From NCBI GenBank assembly GCA_022600195.1, contig JAHZKX010000045.1:1-64000 (forward strand): a stretch of 64,000 nt of DNA, given 5' to 3'. The DNA is from Planctomycetota bacterium. Lineage in GTDB: Bacteria > Planctomycetota > Planctomycetia > Planctomycetales > Planctomycetaceae. Of this stretch, positions 54,562 through 61,958 are shown piece by piece. The first letter of the stretch is position 1. Each line of letters opens with the position of its first letter. The translations under genes and the position numbers were made by a program. The notes under the pieces were generated by a model. That model saw only the letters and a program-made list of their open reading frames with translations, was not told where the DNA came from and did not search any database.

Positions 54562-56454
54562 TTAGTCATCTTCAGGTGGTGCGGGAAAGCTGATGACAGT
54601 CCCTTTTTTCTTTTTATCCTCTGGCTTTTCTTCGAACGATTTCAAATCAAACGAGAGTGCAGGAATCGCCGGAGGCGACTCTGGGATAGAAAGATCCGGT
54701 AGCGAGAGTGTGGGCAGTTTCGGTTCCGACTTCACCTGCAAAGGTTGTTCGTTCACAGGAAGCGGCGGTCTGTTTTCCTTTGAGAGCCGAGGGGTCTCTG
54801 GTGTGACTTTCGGTTTTTCGCGAACAATTCTCCTGCCGTCATCATTGATGGCGTTACCATGAAAGGCAATTCTCTGCCCTTGAATCTCTGCACCCACAAT
54901 TCGAAAATGTTGACCAGGGGGTGGTTTCAGCGCGAATTTCATCGCAGGATTTCGATTTTGGGTATTGGATGATGCCAGCATCAGATCGAGAGAAGAACCA
55001 TCGGGATATTTGAGACGTAATTTGGGTTGAGCGTCAGGCGCGGTGGAATTTGCAAAGGGATTACCAAAATCGGCAACGCGTTCAAATCGAGCCTGGATTT
55101 CATTTTTTCCCGCTACCAGTCTCGGTCGGGAATAGGTTTTGTTGGCCATGACCAGTTCTGAATTCGACATGTGCAAATGCCAGTTTCCCGTCGAGGTGAT
55201 GACGATGTCGTCAGGACCAAAATGCAGTTGTTTATAAATATATAACGAAGATTCAATCTGGGCCGTGGTGACGGGAGGCGTTTTATTTGCTCCCAGAAAC
55301 ATGGCGCATTGAATCAAGGTCGGAACGGGCACTGATTGTACGATCTTTGGTTGACTCAACTGGGCCATCATCTTCTGTTTATTGTTGGTGGCGTAATAGA
55401 GTGAGAGCAATGCAACAGAACTCTGCTTTGATTCCAGATCCACATCAAGATTGCGCAAGATGGCTTCCTCGGCCTGCTCATTTTTCTGATACTTTTGCAA
55501 TATTCTTGAGCAGAGCAGATTGGCTTCCCAGACATCGCTGGAATAGGTCTGTGATTTCAGGGCCATTTTTGCAGCGTCGGGTTGTCCCAGATAATCGCGT
55601 ATTCCAGCCAGATTTGCAGTTCCTGAGGCCAGCATATCATCACGACGAAAAAAACCATCGCCGACGGTTTCAAGCTGTTTGTATGTATCAGAGGCTGCGA
55701 AGAGTTGTCCCTCAGATTGCTGAGTGCGTGCGACGTAGTACCAGTACGGCGGGTAATGGCTCATAAAGCGTTCCAGGCGCTTTAAAATTCGCAGGCGAAC
55801 TCGAGGATTCGGTTCACGCATTGCCTGATCGAGCGATTCCAGATCGTCATCACGAATCAACCATTCATCGGGAATATTTTTCTCTTGCGCCAGTTTCCAA
55901 AATGTATCCATAAACAGAGTCGATCTGGAAATCACCGTTTCCATTCGTTTCTTGTCTACTCTCCAGACATCCAGATCTTTTTGTGCTTCGACATTTCGAT
56001 AATCCCACCAGCTGTTGGCTCCATTGCGGACGGCATTGCCAAACTGCAGTGTTAAAACATCGGTGGTCAAGGCGAGCGCATTCGTCGCCATTTTCTGGCG
56101 TGAATGATATTTGTGTTTATTTTTGAAGTATTCTTTTTCCTGATCCGCGATATCAACCTGACCGATTTCGTCGAGGACCGAAGAATAAAGTTTGATAACT
56201 TCTTCGTCTCCCACGCCATTCAGATTCAGGTTATTCAGGATTTTTTCGCGTTCCTCATACATCACTTCTTTAGAGCCGGATTTCTTGATTCGATAGAAGG
56301 AAGCGCGGCAGTAGTTAAGTGCCACCGCGGTTTTGCCGGCTGAGGGATGCGGTTCTTTTTTGGTGTCTTCAGCGCGTAACAGGATCATCTCTGGCCCATT
56401 GAGTATGAAGGCAATCAGAAATAGAACTGTTGGAAATCGGAGAAGAGTCAGCAT
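54562..56454 (-). CDS. Secreted TPR-like planctomycete protein of unknown function
   Basis: A 630-residue protein with a signal peptide (LLRFPTVLFLIAFILNGPEMILL, about 3-27). Residues 40-420 are helical, with TPR-like pairs (YYVARTQQSEGQLFAASDTYKQL; AAKMALKSQTYSSDVWEANLL) and one charged QKEYFKNKHKYHSRQK stretch. Then comes a beta-rich domain (about 425-540), and the last 90 residues are proline-rich (PLPVNEQPL ... SIPESPPAIPAL) with a K/E tail. No catalytic motif is seen. AAGGAGAT is a good ribosome site. It may take part in envelope stress or protein-complex scaffolding, but there is no direct evidence. Confidence 0.72.
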   Translation of the reverse strand: MLTLLRFPTVLFLIAFILNGPEMILLRAEDTKKEPHPSAGKTAVALNYCRASFYRIKKSGSKEVMYEEREKILNNLNLNGVGDEEVIKLYSSVLDEIGQVDIADQEKEYFKNKHKYHSRQKMATNALALTTDVLTLQFGNAVRNGANSWWDYRNVEAQKDLDVWRVDKKRMETVISRSTLFMDTFWKLAQEKNIPDEWLIRDDDLESLDQAMREPNPRVRLRILKRLERFMSHYPPYWYYVARTQQSEGQLFAASDTYKQLETVGDGFFRRDDMLASGTANLAGIRDYLGQPDAAKMALKSQTYSSDVWEANLLCSRILQKYQKNEQAEEAILRNLDVDLESKQSSVALLSLYYATNNKQKMMAQLSQPKIVQSVPVPTLIQCAMFLGANKTPPVTTAQIESSLYIYKQLHFGPDDIVITSTGNWHLHMSNSELVMANKTYSRPRLVAGKNEIQARFERVADFGNPFANSTAPDAQPKLRLKYPDGSSLDLMLASSNTQNRNPAMKFALKPPPGQHFRIVGAEIQGQRIAFHGNAINDDGRRIVREKPKVTPETPRLSKENRPPLPVNEQPLQVKSEPKLPTLSLPDLSIPESPPAIPALSFDLKSFEEKPEDKKKKGTVISFPAPPEDD

Positions 56455-56781
56455 TGGATCTCCTTAACTGCCGATCAGTATCAGTAACAGTATTTTGGCA
56501 GGGCTGTATTTTTGGTCGTCAATGCGTTGTGCATTAATCATGGAAATTAATTTCATTACCATAAATTTACACCATGAATGAGTCCTGTGTTGGCTTTACC
56601 TGACTTTTTACTCGGTTTTTCGAGTCTCTGAACTCATTAAAGGCCGGTTGTGTAAAATGGGGTGAGTTTGTCAGGTATTTCCATGAATGGCATCCAGATT
56701 CTGATGAGTGGGGACAAAAAAATCCCACTGACCCTGGAAGGAATCAGTGGGATAATCGAATCAATCGAGTATTTTTAATAC
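56455..56781. other. Intergenic region between two minus-strand genes
   Basis: About 330 bp. It holds the terminator at 56721-56752, a 12-bp palindrome GAAATTAATTTC at 56543-56554 upstream of the TPR-like gene, and probably that gene's promoter. Confidence 0.45.
56721..56752 (-). terminator. Rho-independent terminator of the DegT gene
   Basis: On the minus strand, ATCCCACTGA and TCAGTGGGAT pair around an 11-base loop and are followed directly by TTTTTTT. It lies 30 bp after the aminotransferase stop. A smaller hairpin (GAGTATT / AATACTC) at 56767-56783 precedes it. Confidence 0.85.
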
Positions 56782-57981
56782 TCAGGCCGCTTGGGATTGT
56801 CGCGGTGTTTCTGAGTAAAGCGTGGGGAATTGTGAGGAAGAAAGTCGCCCCAGGCTTTCAGCGATACCTCTTATGACAGTTTCCTGTTGCGTTTCATGCA
56901 GTTCCGAGAAAATCGGCAGTGCCAGACACTCATTTGTCACAAGTTCGGTTTCTGGTAGATCTCCTGCCTGATAGCCGAGATATTGGAAGCATTGTTGCAG
57001 GTGTAAAGGACGGGGATAGTAAATGGCACATCCTATATGCTTTTCTCTCAAGTCATTAAGTACTTTATCCCGCTGTCCTCCTTTAACACGAATACTGTAT
57101 TGATTGTACACGTGTCGCCGATCAGGCAGGACTGTTGGTGGATCGATGCAATCAAGTAACTGATAGTGACGGATCAGGGCATTATAGCGGCGTGCGTTTT
57201 CCTGACGCTCTGCAGTCCACAGGTCGAGGTGCTTTAACTTAACCCGTAAGACGGCAGCCTGTAATGCATCGAGTCGACTATTGATTCCAATTTCCGTGTG
57301 TTGATAACCGCCGACGTCTCCATGAACGCGCAAACGTCTGATGCGAGTGGCCAGTTCGGGATCGTCAGTAGTGACAAGCCCGCCATCTCCAGCACCTCCC
57401 AGGTTTTTTGTAGGGAAAAAGCTGAAGCAACCAATCGTACCTAAGACTCCCGCGCGTCGACCGCGATATTCCGCTCCAATGGCTTGTGCCGCATCTTCAA
57501 TGACGGGAATTCCATTGCGAACGGCATTTCTCCAGATTGGTTCCATATCAGCACATTGTCCAAAAATATGAACCGGCATGATGGCCTTGGTGCGTTCAGT
57601 AATTTTACTCTCGATGGAGTCAGGGCAAAGATTCATGCTGACAGGATCAATGTCGGCAAATACGGGGGTTGCACCAACGCGAGCAATGGAGCTACCAGTG
57701 GCAAAAAAGGTGAAAGGGCTGGTGATGACTTCATCACCGGGTCCAATTTCCAATGCCATTAACGCCAATAGCAGGGCATCCGTTCCAGAGGCGACCCCAA
57801 CGGCATTCCGGGAGTCACAATATTCAGCGATATCGCACTCAAATTCAGCGACTTCATCTCCAAGGACAAATGCCTGATCATCGAATACTCTCAGGACGGT
57901 TTCCTGAAGTTCGGCTTTAATTCTCTGATACTGGGCGACAAGATTGATGAAAGGGACAGGTGTGGGGGTGTTTTTGGTCAT
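56782..57981 (-). CDS. DegT/DnrJ/EryC1-family PLP aminotransferase
   Basis: A 399-residue sugar aminotransferase of the kind that makes 4-amino- or 3-amino-nucleotide sugars for surface polysaccharides. The PLP lysine is K192 in SFFPTKNLGGAGDGG. D163 in VIEDAAQAIGAEY contacts the pyridine nitrogen, and GTDALLLAL and the C-terminal RVHGDVGGYQHTEIGINSRLDALQAAVL are family blocks. The length is normal. No other sugar-nucleotide gene is beside it. It is followed by a strong terminator, so it is probably transcribed alone. Confidence 0.93.
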   Translation of the reverse strand: MTKNTPTPVPFINLVAQYQRIKAELQETVLRVFDDQAFVLGDEVAEFECDIAEYCDSRNAVGVASGTDALLLALMALEIGPGDEVITSPFTFFATGSSIARVGATPVFADIDPVSMNLCPDSIESKITERTKAIMPVHIFGQCADMEPIWRNAVRNGIPVIEDAAQAIGAEYRGRRAGVLGTIGCFSFFPTKNLGGAGDGGLVTTDDPELATRIRRLRVHGDVGGYQHTEIGINSRLDALQAAVLRVKLKHLDLWTAERQENARRYNALIRHYQLLDCIDPPTVLPDRRHVYNQYSIRVKGGQRDKVLNDLREKHIGCAIYYPRPLHLQQCFQYLGYQAGDLPETELVTNECLALPIFSELHETQQETVIRGIAESLGRLSSSQFPTLYSETPRQSQAA

Positions 57982-58554
57982 TCAGCGACTCCATTCGCTA
58001 TGAGAATCCGGTTGGTTCCGTATTCAAAAACAGGTAAATTGGTAGTTTTGAGAGACTTAGTACACCTAGTTTTCGGTTAAGGTGCAGATATTTGGATCAG
58101 ATTGAGTCATTTCCATCTTGGATTTGTCAGCCATGATTCAAAATTTCGTTGGTAGATTATGCCGAGAACCATTTTCTGTCAATATGTGTCGAACTGAAAA
58201 GTAGTGATGCCAGCGGTAGATTTTGAGAAGTTGTTGTCAGGCCTGTCAGAGCTAATTTTACAATCTGCCAATGATTGGCTTTCAGATTGCCGATAGTAGA
58301 AGCATTGTCAGTATTTATGCTCGATTTGACAGCCTTGACACCTGTTTTTACGAGTTCTAGGATGAACTGGCAATTCAAGGTTGAAACAAGATTCAAAAAT
58401 CGACTATATAAGAATTATCTATCTGTCAGGTGCGAATTAGAGTGATTCCAAATGCCCGGCAGGTAGTCATTAGATATTTGAAGCCTATACTGTTTTAGTT
58501 GGTTTCAAACCAAGTGGTAATCTCCATCAGAGTAAAGTCCAGAAAGGAAAACTC
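57982..58554. other. Divergent intergenic region, about 570 bp
   Basis: Between the DegT gene and ferredoxin. A minus-strand frame of 79 codons (58157-58396) begins with TTG, lacks a ribosome site and has no recognisable family, so it is not called. The palindrome at 58499-58513 is the only structured element seen. Confidence 0.4.
58499..58513. promoter_or_regulatory. Palindrome upstream of ferredoxin
   Basis: TTGGTTT, C, AAACCAA: perfect 7-bp arms around one base, 41 bp before the ferredoxin start codon. The position is suitable for an operator or for a mRNA 5' hairpin. Confidence 0.45.
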
Positions 58555-58833
58555 ATGACACACGTAGTTACAGAGGCTTGCTTCAATTGCAAATATACAG
58601 ATTGTGTCGTAGTTTGCCCTGTTGAGTGTTTCTACGAAGCAGATTCAATGGTTTATATCAATCCAGATGAGTGCATTGACTGTGAAGCATGTGTTCCTGA
58701 ATGTCCGGTTGAAGCCATTTTTCATGAAGATAACGTTCCGGAAAAATGGCAGGATTATATCCAAATCAACGCAGAAAAGTCGCAGGAACTGCCTGTGATC
58801 ACCGAAAAGAAAGAGCCCTTGGCCGATAACTAG
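58555..58833 (+). CDS. fdxA: Bacterial-type 7Fe/8Fe ferredoxin
   Basis: A 92-residue small electron carrier with two cluster-binding sets: C9, C12, C17, C21, C25 ([20 protein letters not shown]) and C40, C43, C46, C50 ([18 protein letters not shown]). Spacing fits the FdxA family with one [3Fe-4S] and one [4Fe-4S] cluster; the extra Cys at 12 makes a 2[4Fe-4S] form possible. The tail [15 protein letters not shown] is typical of this family. AGGAAAAC precedes the ATG, and a palindrome sits 41 bp upstream. A symmetrical terminator follows. Confidence 0.94.
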   Translation: MTHVVTEACFNCKYTDCVVVCPVECFYEADSMVYINPDECIDCEACVPECPVEAIFHEDNVPEKWQDYIQINAEKSQELPVITEKKEPLADN

Positions 58834-58958
58834 TCTGAATCCAGTTTACTGTAGCGTCTTCCGGGCTATTTGACACGAGTATGAAAGGCGCTATGGTGAA
58901 ATGAGATTCGTTCCCGGCGCCTGAGAGTTCATTTTCTGCATAAAGATCTGAAAAAAGT

Positions 58959-58995
58959 AAAACACCCCATTACCGGTTTGGTAATGGGGTGTTTT
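58959..58995. terminator. Bidirectional terminator, 16-bp stem
   Basis: AAAACACCCCATTACC and GGTAATGGGGTGTTTT flank a 5-base loop, with A and T runs on either side. It serves both the ferredoxin gene (plus) and the aldolase gene (minus). Confidence 0.92.
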
Positions 58996-58998
58996 TGA

Positions 58999-59955
58999 TT
59001 AATCGATGACTTTGAGCCGTTGTCCCAGTTCTCTGAGAACTTCGATATCGCTGTCAGGTCTGGTCGGGCTTTTTGGGTGTGTTAAGTTGGTTTTCGTCCA
59101 GCCTCGCAAATGCAGAAACTGGGCAGCCGAGTGTTTATATGCCGCCGAAGGGCTGCGAAAAGTGAAATACCCCAGATACTGTAATTGATCATTCAGTTCA
59201 TAGAATGCAGGATCGCCGGCGGCCCAGTAGGCATCACGTTTTGCAAACAGGTCGGGAGCAAACGTACTCAGTCCCAGTAGATAATCGCTGCCGTACTGCA
59301 CCATATCAATACCGAAATCATTGCCTGTGAAAATTTTGAAATCGGGTCGTTTCTGATCGCGAAGCTGTAGACGTTCCCACTCCGGTTCGCGATGGAAAGA
59401 GGAATGTTTGGCTCCGATACATTGTGGCATTTCCATCAAAGCCGCATAGGTTTCCAAATCGTAGACTGATCCAAAGGGGAGCAGGTCCCTGGTTAATTCA
59501 AAGGCAATAAAACGATTCGTGTTGGCAGCGATCGTCTGATAGGATTCCACGATTTGAGCCGGCGCTTGATCGACTAAACCGTATGACTGAAAAATCACGG
59601 GCGTCCCACCATATTCCTGTATCAGATCAATCTTTCTCTGATAACCTGCAGCGTCAAAACTGGCACCCGGTTGATCGCTGACGAATGCTCCTGCCACAAA
59701 GGGGGCACCACTGAGCGTGTCTCGCGCGATGTTCAGGACTTCGATAAACGTGGACTCATCGATGAGGTTCACGTACCCCGTATCCATATTAACAGCGGGA
59801 GTGATTCCTACTTCTGCTGTCCGGGCGACATGTGTACTCAATGAATCGCGATCAATTTCCCCGGATTCCAGATAAGGGAGCAATACAGCAGAGATCCCCG
59901 TTATTTTTCGACGAGGTTTGATCATACTGACAGGGTCATAGGTAGCTTCTGGCAT
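58999..59955 (-). CDS. Dihydrodipicolinate synthase/N-acetylneuraminate lyase-family aldolase
   Basis: A 318-residue class I aldolase TIM barrel. The Schiff-base lysine is in [14 protein letters not shown]. The usual N-terminal GxxTPF and the GTTGE-like loop are altered ([24 protein letters not shown]), so it is a divergent member and probably not DapA itself. The substrate is unknown. The ATG at 59955 follows AAGGAA; the frame extends 36 codons upstream without family similarity. It diverges from the sulfatase gene, and a shared strong terminator lies at its 3' end. Confidence 0.83.
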   Translation of the reverse strand: MPEATYDPVSMIKPRRKITGISAVLLPYLESGEIDRDSLSTHVARTAEVGITPAVNMDTGYVNLIDESTFIEVLNIARDTLSGAPFVAGAFVSDQPGASFDAAGYQRKIDLIQEYGGTPVIFQSYGLVDQAPAQIVESYQTIAANTNRFIAFELTRDLLPFGSVYDLETYAALMEMPQCIGAKHSSFHREPEWERLQLRDQKRPDFKIFTGNDFGIDMVQYGSDYLLGLSTFAPDLFAKRDAYWAAGDPAFYELNDQLQYLGYFTFRSPSAAYKHSAAQFLHLRGWTKTNLTHPKSPTRPDSDIEVLRELGQRLKVID

Positions 59956-60048
59956 TTGGGGGTTCCTTGCTATATATTCTATGTTGTAATTGATTCTGGC
60001 AAATCGAATGTCAGGATACCAAATTCGCGCTCGATCTTGGAGGCATAC

Positions 60049-61467
60049 ATGAGTATTCATCACAGAGTTTATTTCAGTTGCTTCTTTTCACTCTGTTTGA
60101 TTTTTTCCTTCATCAGTGCTGTGGACGCGGCTCAGAAACAGAAACCGAATGTGCTGTTTTTATTCACTGACGATCAACGTGCAGACACCATTCATGCTTT
60201 GGGAAACCCTCTGATCCAGACTCCGCATCTGGATGAACTGGCGCGGAGCGGGTTCGTGTTCAACAATGCCTATTGCCTGGGAAGCAACTCGGGGGCGGTC
60301 TGTGTTTGCAGTCGAAATATGCTGCTCAGCGGACGAACCTATTTCCGTTGGACGGGCCGTTTTGCTTCCGCAAAGAAACCGAATTTTCCAGAATCCATGA
60401 AAAAAGCAGGTTACCAGACCTACCATCATGGTAAAAAAGGAAATACGGCAGTCGAGATTCATAAACGCTTTGATCAATCGAAGTATTTAAATGATCAACA
60501 GGCGCGTTTACTGGGACAGCCCGGAAAAGAAATCGTCGACAATGCCATTCAATATTTAAAAACAAAACAAGACAAACCCTTTTTTATGTATCTGGCGTTC
60601 GCTTGTCCGCACGATCCGCGTGTTGCTGATCAGGAATACCTGGATCTCTATCGTCGCGAAAAAATAACACTACCCAAAAATTATTTGCCTTTGCATCCCT
60701 TCAATAACGGGGAGCAGCTGGTGCGCGATGAATTACTGGCCGGATTTCCTCGAAGCAAATCCGAAGTCCGGAAGCATTTGCATGATTACTATGCAGACAT
60801 CACCGGTCTGGATGGTCACATCGGCCGGTTACTCAAGGCGCTCAAAGAGAGTGGTGAATATGACAATACGGTGATTATTTTCTCTTCCGATCATGGTCTG
60901 GCGATGGGCAGCCATGGCTTGATGGGAAAACAAAGTCTTTACGAACACAGTATGAAATCACCACTGATTTTCAGTGGGCCGGGAATTCCACATGGCAGTA
61001 GTGATGCGCTGGTTTATCTCTATGACATTTTTCCCACAGTTTGTGAAATGGTGGGAACGGAAGTACCTTCGGGACTGGATGCAGACAGTTTTTGGCCTGT
61101 TGTGACAGGGAAACAATCTCAAATTCGGGATACGCTGTTTACCTCTTATAAAGAGGGACAACGATCTGTGCGCGACAAAAGATGGAAATTGATTACCTAT
61201 CCACAGATCAACAAGTCACAGCTGTTTGACTTGCAAAACGATCCTGATGAAACAATCAACTTATTCGACCAGTCAGCCTGTCAAACTCATTCAGAACGAT
61301 TGTTGGCGAAGATGAAAGACTGGCAGAAGAAAGTTGGGGATACCAGCCCGCTGGTATCTGCTACGCCTCAAGATGCCACGTTTAAAGTTCCGACTCCTGC
61401 AGAGCTCGAAAAGCTGAAGCGGCCCCGGAAATCTAAAAAGAAGAAAAACAAAAAGAAACCATCGTAA
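60049..61467 (+). CDS. Secreted type I sulfatase
   Basis: A 472-residue arylsulfatase-family hydrolase with a signal peptide ([21 protein letters not shown], about 8-29). N-terminal metal residues are D41/D42 in [12 protein letters not shown]. The formylglycine motif is C85-V-C-S-R ([14 protein letters not shown]), so position +2 is Cys rather than Pro/Ala of the usual CxPSR/CxASR. The second metal pair is in [20 protein letters not shown], and [11 protein letters not shown] follows. A lysine-rich tail ends the protein. GGAGG is 6 bases before the ATG at 60049, which supports this start. It likely removes sulfate from marine polysaccharide, as planctomycete sulfatases do. Confidence 0.92.
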   Translation: MSIHHRVYFSCFFSLCLIFSFISAVDAAQKQKPNVLFLFTDDQRADTIHALGNPLIQTPHLDELARSGFVFNNAYCLGSNSGAVCVCSRNMLLSGRTYFRWTGRFASAKKPNFPESMKKAGYQTYHHGKKGNTAVEIHKRFDQSKYLNDQQARLLGQPGKEIVDNAIQYLKTKQDKPFFMYLAFACPHDPRVADQEYLDLYRREKITLPKNYLPLHPFNNGEQLVRDELLAGFPRSKSEVRKHLHDYYADITGLDGHIGRLLKALKESGEYDNTVIIFSSDHGLAMGSHGLMGKQSLYEHSMKSPLIFSGPGIPHGSSDALVYLYDIFPTVCEMVGTEVPSGLDADSFWPVVTGKQSQIRDTLFTSYKEGQRSVRDKRWKLITYPQINKSQLFDLQNDPDETINLFDQSACQTHSERLLAKMKDWQKKVGDTSPLVSATPQDATFKVPTPAELEKLKRPRKSKKKKNKKKPS

Positions 61468-61484
61468 GCAAGATAGAAAACCCT

Positions 61485-61685
61485 ATGCAATCTGAAGAAC
61501 GTCCACCGATTCGTTTAGACCAGTTTTTAAAACAACGGGGCGCTGTGGGAACGGGAGGGCACGCCAAGGTTGTCATCCAGGCTGGAGAAGTGACGCTGAA
61601 TGGTGCGATCGAAACCAGACGCAGCAAACAGCTGTCACCGGGAGACATCGTCGCTTATGCCGGTGAACAGTGGTGCGTTGAATGA
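61485..61685 (+). CDS. S4-domain RNA-binding protein (YaaA/RlbA type)
   Basis: A 66-residue protein that is almost entirely an S4 fold: IRLDQFLKQRGAVGTGGHAKVVIQAGEVTLNGAIETRRSKQLSPGDIVAY, matching the compact YaaA-like RNA-binding proteins. It follows the sulfatase stop by 17 bp on the same strand and may be translated from the same message. It binds RNA, probably rRNA; the target is not known. Confidence 0.88.
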   Translation: MQSEERPPIRLDQFLKQRGAVGTGGHAKVVIQAGEVTLNGAIETRRSKQLSPGDIVAYAGEQWCVE

Positions 61686-61697
61686 CGTTCGTCCCCA

Positions 61698-61838
61698 TCA
61701 CCTCACGGTTTTACGGCAGAAGCTGAAAACACTGCCAATAATCACTACGAAGACAATCAATGCGAGATAGTCTGTGAGAGTGGCATCGTCCCAGAGTCCG
61801 AGAAAATAATAAACCCAGCCATCAATCCAGAATTCCAT
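61698..61838 (-). CDS. 46-residue membrane microprotein
   Basis: An unlisted-size gene: ATG at 61838, stop TGA at 61698-61700. The sequence begins MEFWIDGWVYYFLGLWDD, has a hydrophobic segment YLALIVFVVIIGSVFSF and ends with basic CRKTVR. GGGAGGG lies 6 bases before the ATG, a stronger ribosome site than most genes here. One membrane helix is predicted with an acidic/aromatic N-terminus and basic C-terminus. It resembles small-subunit or regulatory microproteins in form, with no recognised family. It lies between the S4 gene (plus) and the large TPR membrane protein (minus). Confidence 0.65.
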   Translation of the reverse strand: MEFWIDGWVYYFLGLWDDATLTDYLALIVFVVIIGSVFSFCRKTVR

Positions 61839-61958
61839 CTGAAGCCCTCCCCGTTACAGGCCCGCAACGAATTGTGGTCTGACTAATTCTACCCTCTGCA
61901 GAGCTTCAGGTCTGAAAGAAAGTGGAATGATATATGAAGAAACATTGATGGTTGTTTT

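Noticed and set aside
58157-58396. 79-codon minus-strand frame upstream of ferredoxin
   Set aside because: It begins with TTG, lacks a ribosome site and has no recognisable domain.
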